Below are positions 1 through 10,294 of a DNA stretch of 64,000 nucleotides, piece after piece; position 1 is the first letter of the stretch, and the number at the start of each line of letters is the position of its first letter. The translations under genes were made by a program, and so were the position numbers. The stretch is from positions 124,001 to 188,000 of the forward strand of contig CAMHNO010000001.1 in the NCBI GenBank assembly GCA_946186575.1, written 5' to 3'. The notes below the pieces were generated by a model. It made no database searches, was not told the DNA's origin, and was given only the letters and a program-made list of their open reading frames with translations. The DNA is from an uncultured Prevotellaceae bacterium. GTDB taxonomy: Bacteria; Bacteroidota; Bacteroidia; Bacteroidales; Muribaculaceae.

Positions 1-859
1 GCCTGCGCAGCTCAGGATACTCACGGTTGAAGAGCTTGTTGCTGAAAGCAACCACTGCAATGCGCTCTCCAGCATAGCTGAACACCTTAGAACCCGAGAG
101 CATGAACACATAATTATCGGTGTAGCGTGCAACGGTGGGCTGGAATGGTGGCTCAAACGGAACTGACTTATCGGTGCGGAAGTCCATGCACATATAGGCG
201 TGGTCTTCAAGCACTATCATATCATATTTGTTGGCCATCTCGCCTATGATTTGAAGCTCCTCGTCGGTCAAGCACACCCATGAAGGGTTGTTGGGGTTAG
301 AATAGACGATAGCCACTATATTACCCTTGGAGCAATACTCCTCGAGTTTGCCGCGAAGCTTAGCGCCACGGAATTCATAAATGTCGAACTGCTCGTGCTT
401 GATGCCCTGAACCGTAGCCTGCATCACATGGGGAGCAAAGCCGGGATTCACATAGAGGATTGTGTCCTTTTTGGGGTCGAGCTGCGAGCACTCGAGCATC
501 AGGTTCATGCCTGCCTGCATCGAACCCACGGTGGGAACGATGCACTCAGGATTAATGTCGACATCGATAAACGCCTTGATAAACTTCGACGCATTCTCTT
601 TGAGTTCGGGCAGACCACTGATAGCGGGATAGATGCTGGCAATGCCGTGGTCGAGGGCAGCCTTTTGAGCCTCGACGCCCACTTGACCTGGAGCAAGACC
701 TGGCACACCCACCTCAAGGCGCAAGAATTTCTCGCCTGCTTCTTTTTCCATCTCGGCTGCTATGGCAGCACACTGGCGGATGGTGGTTCTCGACACATCG
801 GTGATGTCACGCTTTGCAAGTATGTTGTCTAAAACTTGTTGTTTGATTGGAAAACTCAT
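1..859 (-). CDS. PLP-dependent aminotransferase, class I/II (partial, runs off window)
   Basis: The reading frame starts at 859 (MSFPIKQQVLDN) and is open to the left window edge, about 286 residues, so the C-terminus is missing. The fold-type I aminotransferase pattern is visible: a GVPGLAPG segment near the N-terminus, PTVGSMQAG, the NPNNPSW substrate/PLP segment, EDHAYMCMD, and SGSKVFSYAGERIA, whose Lys should form the Schiff base with PLP. It lies 30 bp downstream of iorB in the same direction. The likely role, inferred from context, is to transaminate aromatic (or similar) amino acids to the 2-oxo acids used by IorAB. The exact substrate cannot be read from the sequence. Confidence 0.85.
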   Translation of the reverse strand, partial: MSFPIKQQVLDNILAKRDITDVSRTTIRQCAAIAAEMEKEAGEKFLRLEVGVPGLAPGQVGVEAQKAALDHGIASIYPAISGLPELKENASKFIKAFIDVDINPECIVPTVGSMQAGMNLMLECSQLDPKKDTILYVNPGFAPHVMQATVQGIKHEQFDIYEFRGAKLRGKLEEYCSKGNIVAIVYSNPNNPSWVCLTDEELQIIGEMANKYDMIVLEDHAYMCMDFRTDKSVPFEPPFQPTVARYTDNYVFMLSGSKVFSYAGERIAVVAFSNKLFNREYPELRR

Positions 860-889
860 AGTTGTTTTATAGATAATTAAAGGTGTGTC

Positions 890-1474
890 TTATTTATTTT
901 TCTGAGCGAACTCATAGCCGGCCTTGAAAGCGGCAATGTTGGTCTCAACGATGGCCTCGCCCTTGCTGGCAAACACGTTCTTGATGCCCTCGAGCAGTTG
1001 CTCGGGCTTGAGCATCTCGAGCACCGAGGCAGCAGCACCCAGCAGCACCATGTTTGCGCTGCGAGGCGACTTCACCTCCTTAGCAATAGCGTCAACGTCG
1101 ATCATGATCACATTGCCCAGCTTCTTGAGCTCATCGTTCACATTCTCCATCTCGGGATAATTGGGGATGTTAACAAATGGCTCGGTGTTAGTAATCACCC
1201 ATCCCTTGGGGTTGAGATACTGAACATAGCGCAATGCCTCCATGGGCTCGAGCGAGATAATGAGGTCGCAAGCACCGTGAGCGATGAGGTCGCTGGCAAT
1301 GGGGTCGGACGAGAGGCGCAGATTGCTCTGAACGTCGCCGCCGCGCTGGCTCATGCCGTGAACCTCGGCCTGCTTCAGGTAAATGCCCTCTTTCAGGGCA
1401 GCCCAACCAATGATAGTAGCAATGGAGAGGATTCCTTGTCCGCCCACACCGCAAAGTATTATATCTTGTTTCAT
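890..1474 (-). CDS. iorB: Indolepyruvate oxidoreductase subunit beta
   Basis: 194 aa, the usual length of IorB. It has the N-terminal GVGGQGILSIATIIGWAA motif of the gamma-type domain of 2-oxoacid:ferredoxin oxidoreductases, followed by EVHGMSQRGGDVQSNLR, both diagnostic of the family. With IorA it catalyses oxidative decarboxylation of arylpyruvates to arylacetyl-CoA in the cytoplasm, passing electrons to a low-potential carrier. It sits 44 bp downstream of iorA and 30 bp upstream of the aminotransferase, so the three genes form one minus-strand operon. Confidence 0.9.
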   Translation of the reverse strand: MKQDIILCGVGGQGILSIATIIGWAALKEGIYLKQAEVHGMSQRGGDVQSNLRLSSDPIASDLIAHGACDLIISLEPMEALRYVQYLNPKGWVITNTEPFVNIPNYPEMENVNDELKKLGNVIMIDVDAIAKEVKSPRSANMVLLGAAASVLEMLKPEQLLEGIKNVFASKGEAIVETNIAAFKAGYEFAQKNK

Positions 1475-1518
1475 GATTTGGTCTTTTTTAAAAAAATTGT
1501 AATTGTGATGTGGAAAGA

Positions 1519-3126
1519 TTATTTCTTTGCATTAGCCTTAGCCTTGGCATGACGTTTGGCAGTCTGGATGCACTCGCGGCGAGCAATGATAACCGACACG
1601 CCCTTGTAGTTGAGCTCCTCGTCGATGGTCTTTTCCATGTCGGGATAGTTCTTGGGCAGCGGAACGATAACACGCACGTGAGCTGGGTCAACGCCCAAAC
1701 CGTAGCAAATCTGCTCCAAGCGGCCAGTTCCAGCGGAGTCTTGACCACCTGTCATACCGGTTGTGAGATTGTCGCTGATGCACAAGGTAATATTTGACTT
1801 CTTGTTCACAGCATCGAGCAGACCAGTCATACCACTGTGGGTGAAGGTAGAGTCGCCTATCACTGCCACTGCAGGATGCACTCCCGACTGGCTTGCGCCT
1901 ATGGCCATGGTCAACGAAGCACCCATCTCAACGCATGTGTGGAACGCGTGGAACGGAGCCAACCAACCCAGTGTGTAGCAGCCTATGTCGGCAAAGACAC
2001 GGGCGCTCTCGTAGTTCTTGAGCACATTGTTCAGTGCGGTATAGAAGTCGCGATGACCGCAACCCTGGCACAACGCTGGTGGACGAGGAACGGTATTCTG
2101 GGCTGCGGCATGAGTATCAAGCGGCTCCATGCCAAGTGCTGCACGCACGCAGTCGGGGTTGAGCTCTCCGGTGCGTGGCAGAGTGCCATCGAGGCGACCC
2201 TTTATCTCAATTGGCTGGTCGAGCACACCGCGCATGAGTTTCTCAACCAAAGGCTGACCTTCCTCTACCACCATTATGCTCTTGCACTCGGCGGCCATTT
2301 TGCGAACCATCTGCTTAGGCAGTGGATATTGAGTGACTTTGAGCACGGGGAACGGGCATCCATCAGGATAATTCTCCATGAGGTAGTTGTAGGCAATACC
2401 ACAAGTCACAATACCCATCGAGTGATCCTTGCCATCGATGTACTGGTTCTGACCCATGGTGCATGCATCTTCCTCAAATGTGAGGATATCTTTAACGAGC
2501 TGGTCGTTACGCATGCGGGCGTTGACTGGCAATGTCACCCACTGACGGGGATTCTTGGGGAAGTGAATTTCGTTTTGCTGACGTTGCTCGCTGGTCTCAA
2601 CAATGGCACGAGAGTGCGCCATGCGGGTGGTGAGGCGCATCAGCACGGGAATGCAGTTCTTCTCGCTGTAATCAAAGGCGCGCTGAACCATGTCGTAAGC
2701 CTCTTGCTGTGATGCGGGCTCGAAGCAAGGCATCATGGCAAAGTCGGCATAGAAACGAGAATCTTGCTCGTTTTGCGACGAGTGCATCGATGGGTCGTCG
2801 CAAGCAACCACTACCAGGCCACCATTGGCTCCAGTCACGGCACTGTTGACGAAGGCGTCGGCACACACGTTCATGCCCACGTGCTTCATGCACACCATAG
2901 CACGCTTGCCGGCATAGCTCATGCCCAAAGCTTCCTCCATGGCGGTCTTCTCGTTTGCACTCCACAGGCAGTGAACGTTGCCCGCGCGAGCGATCTCACT
3001 CTTTTGAATAAACTCGGTAATCTCGGTCGATGGGGTACCAGGATAGGCCCACACACCACTCAGTCCGGCATGCAGTGCTCCAAGTGCCAAGGCCTCATCG
3101 CCAAGTAGCAAATGTTTAGTTTTCAT
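1519..3126 (-). CDS. iorA: Indolepyruvate oxidoreductase subunit alpha (TPP-dependent), no ferredoxin domain
   Basis: 535 aa. The N-terminal pyrimidine-binding domain carries LLLGDEALALGALHAG and AYPGTPSTEI. The C-terminal TPP domain carries LCQGCGHRDFYTAL and the GDSTFTHSG...DN metal-diphosphate motif. These identify the alpha subunit of indolepyruvate:ferredoxin oxidoreductase, which binds thiamine diphosphate and the 2-oxo acid. The protein ends soon after VIIARRECIQTAKRH in a Lys/Ala-rich tail. The two C-terminal CxxCxxC ferredoxin-type clusters found in archaeal IorA are absent, so electron transfer must use another partner or the remaining cysteines. First gene of the iorA-iorB-aminotransferase operon. 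Confidence 0.9.
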   Translation of the reverse strand: MKTKHLLLGDEALALGALHAGLSGVWAYPGTPSTEITEFIQKSEIARAGNVHCLWSANEKTAMEEALGMSYAGKRAMVCMKHVGMNVCADAFVNSAVTGANGGLVVVACDDPSMHSSQNEQDSRFYADFAMMPCFEPASQQEAYDMVQRAFDYSEKNCIPVLMRLTTRMAHSRAIVETSEQRQQNEIHFPKNPRQWVTLPVNARMRNDQLVKDILTFEEDACTMGQNQYIDGKDHSMGIVTCGIAYNYLMENYPDGCPFPVLKVTQYPLPKQMVRKMAAECKSIMVVEEGQPLVEKLMRGVLDQPIEIKGRLDGTLPRTGELNPDCVRAALGMEPLDTHAAAQNTVPRPPALCQGCGHRDFYTALNNVLKNYESARVFADIGCYTLGWLAPFHAFHTCVEMGASLTMAIGASQSGVHPAVAVIGDSTFTHSGMTGLLDAVNKKSNITLCISDNLTTGMTGGQDSAGTGRLEQICYGLGVDPAHVRVIVPLPKNYPDMEKTIDEELNYKGVSVIIARRECIQTAKRHAKAKANAKK

Positions 3127-3315
3127 TCTTTATGACGAAATTTGTTGTTTATGTTATGTGTATTCTAATTTTTGCAATAATTATACCCTCTCCAGGGATC
3201 AACGTGAATTAGTGCACTAAATTACTGCTTTTTCCCGAAATGACAAAATATAAAAGTGATTTTTATTTTTTTTATTGAATAATCCCCCTTTTTTTGCTAT
3301 CGCGCAGTTTCGCCC

Positions 3316-3621
3316 TCAACCTCGGCGGCGACTGGCGAGGGCGGTCGGCTGGTTATGTGCTGAACCTTGACTTGATAGCACGCATGATTTTCTAGCAAGG
3401 AACCTTTGCAACCGGCGCATGTTCGACTCCTTGTCGGCAGCGGTGTCCATTGCATTGGCGAGCCTTACAAGGCTCACGGTCTGTGCCTTGACAAGCGCAT
3501 CCAGCAGCAGAGCCATCAATTTGATGCGTGCCAGGTTCATAGATTGTCCCAAATGCTCTTGCATGATTGGAAAAAGTTTGCTAATTTTGCCTCTGTTCTT
3601 GGAATTAGTAGCTTTCTTCAT
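3316..3621 (-). pseudogene. IS4-family transposase, N-terminal remnant
   Basis: About the first 75 residues match the N-terminal helical domain of IS4-type transposases (FPIMQEHLGQSMNLARIKLM, then MDTAADKESNMRRLQRFLA). The frame then runs into unrelated residues and stops at 101 aa, whereas a complete transposase is about 350-400 aa. No DDE catalytic core is present and no terminal inverted repeats were recognised. It is a dead 5' fragment of an insertion sequence. A second IS remnant of another family lies 0.8 kb away, so this stretch has been a repeated insertion site. Confidence 0.75.
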
Positions 3622-3748
3622 CGAAAAATTGGTACTTTTTCTTTACAAAGTTACTAATTCCCAAGGACTTATATAACACTCAACTACTTGACAATCAGTT
3701 AATTAGAGTTATTTTTTAACTTTTTATCATGTACTAAACAAAATTGCA

Positions 3749-3780
3749 TTTGCAAAATGGCAAGAGATTTATTATCTTTG
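3749..3780 (+). promoter_or_regulatory. Bacteroidota-type promoter
   Basis: A -33 TTTG at 3749-3752 and a -7 TATCTTTG at 3773-3780, 20 nt apart, match the TTTG-N19-21-TAnnTTTG consensus. The predicted start of transcription is near 3786, about 20 nt before the ATG at 3808. This decides that ATG over an earlier in-frame ATG at 3757 that lies inside the promoter. Confidence 0.7.
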
Positions 3781-3807
3781 CTGATGAAACTTTTAAAAAC
3801 GAATAAT

Positions 3808-4314
3808 ATGAAAAAGGTATTATCATTTTTCCTGATGTTTATGTTCATCAGCTTTGGTGCTCGTTCTCAAAATGTTTTAAATATCTATTGTGGAGAGGCA
3901 AAAGTTTTTGAGAAAGATGGAGATAATGGACAATATGTGACATATTCACATTCATTAATTTCACTGAATCCAACACAATTTGTTGTATTATATTCTGATA
4001 CTGATTTCCACCACGATCCATCGGGTATGGGATTGGTTGCAGAAAAAGGCATTGACCTTGTTCGTAAATGGTTCGATGAGAATAAATATTTATTTTCGGT
4101 TTCAAATGAAATATTAATAGAAGGTGACGATGAGCCACTTAGAGATTTTAGATCTTATGTAATATCCTTTAAAGATGGGATATGTTATATTAAAGATGCT
4201 TTTAGTTCCGAACCTGATACAGATGATTCTTATATTGAAATCACGCTTGCTCCAGGTCAGGAGCAGGAAATAAAGAATCTGTTAGAAAAAGCTATTATTA
4301 CCATTGCTAAATAA
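3808..4314 (+). CDS. Small secreted protein of unknown function
   Basis: 168 aa from the chosen start, which gives a normal signal peptide (MKKVLSFFLMFMFISFGARS, then Q). The mature part is acidic, with no recognised domain, cysteine pattern or repeat apart from a single Cys near the N-terminus (NIYCGEAK). The coding sequence is clearly more AT-rich than its neighbours. It lies alone between an IS4-like and an IS66-like remnant with its own promoter, which together suggest acquired DNA. I do not recognise the family. Export to the periplasm or cell surface is the only supported inference. Confidence 0.65.
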   Translation: MKKVLSFFLMFMFISFGARSQNVLNIYCGEAKVFEKDGDNGQYVTYSHSLISLNPTQFVVLYSDTDFHHDPSGMGLVAEKGIDLVRKWFDENKYLFSVSNEILIEGDDEPLRDFRSYVISFKDGICYIKDAFSSEPDTDDSYIEITLAPGQEQEIKNLLEKAIITIAK

Positions 4315-4392
4315 AATATGTTTTTAAGCATATAAAATGGGTCACCTGCAAAAGTAACTATTCAGCGATAGGTGTGCTGCGTGTGCCCACAC

Positions 4393-5232
4393 TCAGAATA
4401 GAGCGCGGATGGCATCGTAAATGGGCTTGTCGTGCTTTTTGGCAGTCTCGACAATCGAGAGTATTTCGAGGAATGCGTCTGCACCTTGGTCGGAACGGAA
4501 GGTGCCTGAGTTTTTCATTTTGATTTTGACCTTTCTGATTCCCCGCTCGCTGGCATTGTTGTCGGGAGGGATGGCAGGATTTTCCAGGAAGTTGAAGATG
4601 TAGTCTCGGCATTTGGTCAGTCCTTTTTGCAGTTTTGCTAAAGCTTGATTCATGTGGCTGACGTTCTCAGTGAGCAAGGGGTCCAGCCGCTTGAGCCATG
4701 GGCTTTTGTCAATGACTTCCTGCGGATGCTCGTTCCTGCTGTGGATGGCTTGCTGCAGCAGTTGCTCCACTCTTGCCGACCAGTCCTGCCGCTTGTCGAG
4801 TTCGTTCAGATATTGCAGCTCCATTAACAGGTGGGCCAAGCAGACTTGGTGGTCAAGGAAGTTGAGTGCGAAGTATGCGCTGTGGCGGTCGGTCACGGCG
4901 ACCATCCGCTCAAGTGAGTCGCCGAATCGGCTGTCCAGTTCTTTCGCCGCTCTACCACTGGCGCGGAACAGCAGGGTGAAATAAGTCGTCTGCGCTATCC
5001 ATGTCCAGTCAAGCCTCTTGTTGCAGTAGAGCCCGGACTCGTCAAAGCCGACAACGCTGGACCGTCTGATGAATTGCTCGATAGCGGCTATAGCGGCCTC
5101 TGCGCTCGCTTTGGCGGCGTTGACCCAGTTCACCATCGAGCCTTGGCTGATGTCCAGGCCGAACACCTCCTTGAGGAACGCCACGATGTACATCAAAGGG
5201 ACGGTTCTTTTGATGTAACTCTTTTGATGCAA
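4393..5232 (-). pseudogene. IS66-family transposase, 5'-truncated
   Basis: 279 residues match the C-terminal half of an IS66-family DDE transposase: LDISQGSMVNWV, VVGFDESGLY (first Asp), VTDRHSAYF (second Asp), HQVCLAHLLMELQYL, and PPDNNASERGIRKVKIKMK with the catalytic Glu. Full-length IS66 transposases are about 500 aa, so the N-terminal leucine-zipper/zinc-binding half is missing. The first ten residues are encoded by the palindrome at 5200-5242 and do not belong to the family. The truncation therefore lies close to that palindrome. No companion TnpA/TnpB genes are present, so it should be immobile. Confidence 0.85.
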
Positions 5233-5242
5233 AAGAACCGTC
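5200..5242. repeat. Perfect 13-bp inverted repeat at the IS66 remnant / M48 junction
   Basis: GACGGTTCTTTTG at 5200-5212 and its exact reverse complement at 5230-5242 enclose a 17-nt loop that repeats CTTTTGATG. The element starts 15 bp downstream of the M48 peptidase stop codon and may end its transcript, although no run of T follows on either strand. It also marks where IS66 homology stops. Confidence 0.6.
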
Positions 5243-5256
5243 TTTAGGTTTTGTTT

Positions 5257-6465
5257 TTAACAGATTGACTCGAGGCTGGGCATGTAGTTGCGCTGCACGC
5301 TCTCGGCTATGGCTGTGGCCACTTCCATCTCGCTCAGAGCAATGCTGGCTCCAAACTCATAGAGCAGGTCAACTTCCTTGCGGGCTATAATCTTGTCGCT
5401 CAGAGCAATGTGAATCATATACTCAAGCAGGCTCGAGCGCATGCCAGGGTTTATCTTAAGAATTCCTTCTACTGCCTCGTTAAATGTCTTCACAACATCG
5501 CCTTGAGCTATCTCCTCGAGATATTTGCGCGGGAAAATCTTGAGCCGGGCCAGCATCTCGATAATCTGGTTTATCTCGGCCTCTTTCATCTCGTCGTCGC
5601 TGCTGGCCACTATCAGTCCTGCCGATGCGATGAAGCGGGCGGTGTGCTCGTCGAGCTCGTCGTCGCCCACCTTGAGCAAAATGGAGATAAGTTCGTCCAT
5701 GCCTTTCTGCAGTTCTTCTTGCGTCTTGCAAGTGGCAAAGAGGTTCAGAGCCTGCACACGGATGGGGTTAACCGGATGCGACGAGCGGCTGATGCCTTTA
5801 TCCTTAAGGAAGTAGTCGAGGCGGCGGTTGTTGTCGGCAATCAGGGCATCGATACTCACGTTCATTTTCTCCAGGTCGAGACCCGAAGCCATCTTGAAGA
5901 ACGCTGTCACGCACACCCCCAGGTTCTCGGTGGCCATGTAGCCATAGCGGTCGGCTACGAGCTCGGCAAGTTGCTCATGAAGGCGAATCTTGTATTGGAG
6001 AGTCACAGGCACCGCTGCACCCTCGGGGAACACAAAGTTGATGAGTCGCGCCAGGGCGGTGTCTTTATTAATAAGATGCCCCAACTCGTGACCAATCACA
6101 AACCGCAGCTCATCATCGCTCATGAGGTCGAAGAGTGCCGAGTTAACATTAACAATATGGTGCTCGCCCTCGTCTTCGGCTGCAAGCGAGAAGGCATTGA
6201 CGTCGCTGTCGCCAGTGATGTAGAAGTCCACCTCGTCGTTCACGTTGAGTTTCTTCTTCACGTCCTGACACAGCTCATAGATGTTGGGCAGCAGCTCCTT
6301 CTGCACCCTCAGGCTGTGGCCCTCCATGCTGCTGCGCCAGTAGGCATCGCGGCTCGATGTCTTGGTCTTGCGCAGCACCTCTTCTACTATCTCACCTTGC
6401 AGGGCATTGTAGATTTGCTCGCCCAGTTGTCTCTCAAGTTCCAGTTTGGGATTTAAATTGCTCAT
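5257..6465 (-). CDS. M48-family zinc metallopeptidase with C-terminal TerB-like region
   Basis: 402 aa. The central domain has the zinc motif HELGH at residues 126-130 and a downstream glutamate in LAELVADRYG (about residue 168) as probable third ligand, preceded by NAFSLAAEDEGEHHIVNVN, typical of M48 peptidases. There is no signal peptide or membrane segment, so it appears cytoplasmic, unlike HtpX. The last about 130 residues are acidic and helical with a repeated SDDEMKEAE / SDKIIARKEVDLLY pattern resembling TerB-like domains. It is transcribed divergently from lon with its own promoter, so two proteolysis genes share one regulatory region. Substrates are unknown. Confidence 0.85.
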   Translation of the reverse strand: MSNLNPKLELERQLGEQIYNALQGEIVEEVLRKTKTSSRDAYWRSSMEGHSLRVQKELLPNIYELCQDVKKKLNVNDEVDFYITGDSDVNAFSLAAEDEGEHHIVNVNSALFDLMSDDELRFVIGHELGHLINKDTALARLINFVFPEGAAVPVTLQYKIRLHEQLAELVADRYGYMATENLGVCVTAFFKMASGLDLEKMNVSIDALIADNNRRLDYFLKDKGISRSSHPVNPIRVQALNLFATCKTQEELQKGMDELISILLKVGDDELDEHTARFIASAGLIVASSDDEMKEAEINQIIEMLARLKIFPRKYLEEIAQGDVVKTFNEAVEGILKINPGMRSSLLEYMIHIALSDKIIARKEVDLLYEFGASIALSEMEVATAIAESVQRNYMPSLESIC

Positions 6466-6507
6466 ATTTTATGGTTTTAGTTTTCAATAATTACATCACA
6501 TAATTTG

Positions 6508-6539
6508 CAAAATTAATGAAAATCAAAACAACTAACAAA
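6508..6539 (-). promoter_or_regulatory. Promoter of the M48 peptidase gene
   Basis: Read on the minus strand: -33 TTTG (6539-6536), 20 nt spacer, -7 TAATTTTG (6515-6508). It lies about 43 nt upstream of the start codon at 6465. Confidence 0.7.
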
Positions 6540-6555
6540 AAATTGCGCAAAGTTT

Positions 6556-6588
6556 TTTGGCATCTATTTTGCTAAATATGTAATTTTG
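6556..6588 (+). promoter_or_regulatory. Promoter of lon
   Basis: -33 TTTG at 6556-6559, 21 nt spacer, -7 TAATTTTG at 6581-6588, about 23 nt before the lon ATG. No CIRCE-like or other heat-shock operator was seen nearby. Confidence 0.7.
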
Positions 6589-6611
6589 CAACTTGAAACA
6601 GAATTATTGAG

Positions 6612-9053
<2,442 letters not shown>

Positions 9054-9083
9054 TTTTCTCACTTTCCCGTCTGACGAAACCAC

Positions 9084-9115
9084 TAACGGCGCACATCTTG
9101 CGATGTGCGCCGTTA
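9084..9115 (+). terminator. Hairpin terminator of lon
   Basis: A perfect 14-bp stem (TAACGGCGCACATC / GATGTGCGCCGTTA) with a 4-nt TTGC loop begins 30 bp after the lon stop codon. Only a weak A/T stretch follows, so it may act as a terminator or as an mRNA 3' stabiliser. Confidence 0.75.
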
Positions 9116-9183
9116 AATATTGTCAACTATCACTCCCTCATGCATGAGGTGTGCGTGCATCTGCGACGAAATTGAATTTTCTT

Positions 9184-9373
9184 TAGACAGGAGAGACAGT
9201 TTTTTGCCACCTGTGTTTGTGCTCTTGTAACTCTTGTACATCATGTCTATTTTAGACAGGAGAGACAAGAGGAACAGGATTTTTCAACCTGTGTTTGCGC
9301 TCATGTAACTCTTGTACTTCATGTCTATTATAGACAGGAACACAGGAGAGACAGGGGAAACAGGAATTGCAAG
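9184..9373. repeat. Palindromic intergenic repeat, cluster B (about three copies)
   Basis: Copies at 9184-9249, 9253-9327 and a partial at 9331-9373 begin TAGACAGGAGAGACA and end CATGTCTA. They are the reverse complement of the repeats at 28498-29013. Inner parts have drifted or been deleted (65 and 75 bp here against 81-82 bp in the other cluster). The ends are complementary to each other, so each copy can fold into an imperfect hairpin. The cluster fills the space between lon and the acetyltransferase pseudogene and carries no gene. Confidence 0.8.
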
Positions 9374-9415
9374 CAGCCAATGCAAAGCGAAACGCACGGA
9401 CTATAGCCCCAGAAC

Positions 9416-9991
9416 TCAGAGCTCAATCTTTTTGATAACCTTAGCAGGGACTCCACCCACTATTGTGCAGGCTGGCACATCCTTAGTCACCACAGCTCCG
9501 GCTGCCACCACTGCCCCATCGCCTATTGTCACGCCGGCAAGCACAGTGGCATTGGCGCCTATCCACACATTTTTGCCTATGTGGATGGGAGCGTAGCTCA
9601 TGCCCTGGCGCTTTGCGGGGTCGAGGTCGTGATTGATGGTGGCGAGCACCACGTTGTGACCAATGAGCGCACCTTCGTCAATAGTGATGCCGCCCTGGTC
9701 CTGAAACTTGCAACCCATGTTGATGAACACATGCTAACCCAGCACCGTGTTCTTGCCGCAGTCGGTGTGGAACGGAGGAAACATGCCCACGCTCTGCGGC
9801 ACCTTGCGCCCAAAGAGCTCCTCGAGCAACTCATGCAACTGCTCGGGCGTGTGATAACTGCCGTTAATCTCGGCTGTAATGCGCAGTGCTTCCTGCGACA
9901 ACCTGTGAAACATCATGTGAACATCGGAGTACCCCACAACGGGCTTACCCGATGCCATATAATCCCTAAATTCCTGTACAGTCATAATCAT
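9416..9991 (-). pseudogene. Sugar O-acetyltransferase (LacA/Maa type) interrupted by an in-frame amber codon
   Basis: Read through one TAG (9734-9736), the frame encodes a 191-residue maltose/galactoside O-acetyltransferase. The N-terminal helical part runs to GKNTVLG, and after the stop come [15 protein letters not shown] and the left-handed beta-helix hexapeptides ([19 protein letters not shown]) ending [14 protein letters not shown]. The likely catalytic His is in [13 protein letters not shown]. No frameshift or deletion is seen. A single CAG-to-TAG change would explain the stop. Lon also ends in TAG, so there is no sign of genome-wide amber reassignment. The C-terminal half alone (from 9730) would lack part of the active site. 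Confidence 0.85.
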
Positions 9992-10009
9992 TTACCATTT
10001 TTTATAGTG

Positions 10010-10041
10010 CAAAGGTAGTAACTTAAGCTGAGTTTTGCAAA
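10010..10041 (-). promoter_or_regulatory. Promoter of the acetyltransferase pseudogene
   Basis: On the minus strand, -33 TTTG (10041-10038), 20 nt spacer, -7 TACCTTTG (10017-10010), about 20 nt upstream of the start codon. The promoter matches consensus well although the gene is interrupted, which fits a recent mutation. Confidence 0.7.
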
Positions 10042-10294
10042 TGACACTGACTGCACATGAGCCATGCCTCAACTCGTAAGCATGGTAGAATGAACCCTCT
10101 ATAATTAATCAGAAATATTTTCGGTTAAATCTCAGCTTAAATGCTTTGTGGCTACCAGTCTTGAGCAGCAGGAAACAGCATCTTGCGGCGGCAATGTTCA
10201 GTTTTTTCAATAAAAATACTATCATTTTCATGTTTTTTTTGTAAATTTGCAATTAAATGATGAAATTTATCGCCCACTAACATATAAATATCAC

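Noticed and set aside
9734..9736. Amber codon read as an amino acid (stop codon reassignment)
   Set aside because: Lon ends in TAG and other genes show no in-frame TAG, so a nonsense mutation is the simpler reading.
10247..10294. Longer N-terminus for the acyl-CoA synthetase
   Set aside because: The upstream ATG overlaps the -7 promoter box and the added residues do not resemble the family.
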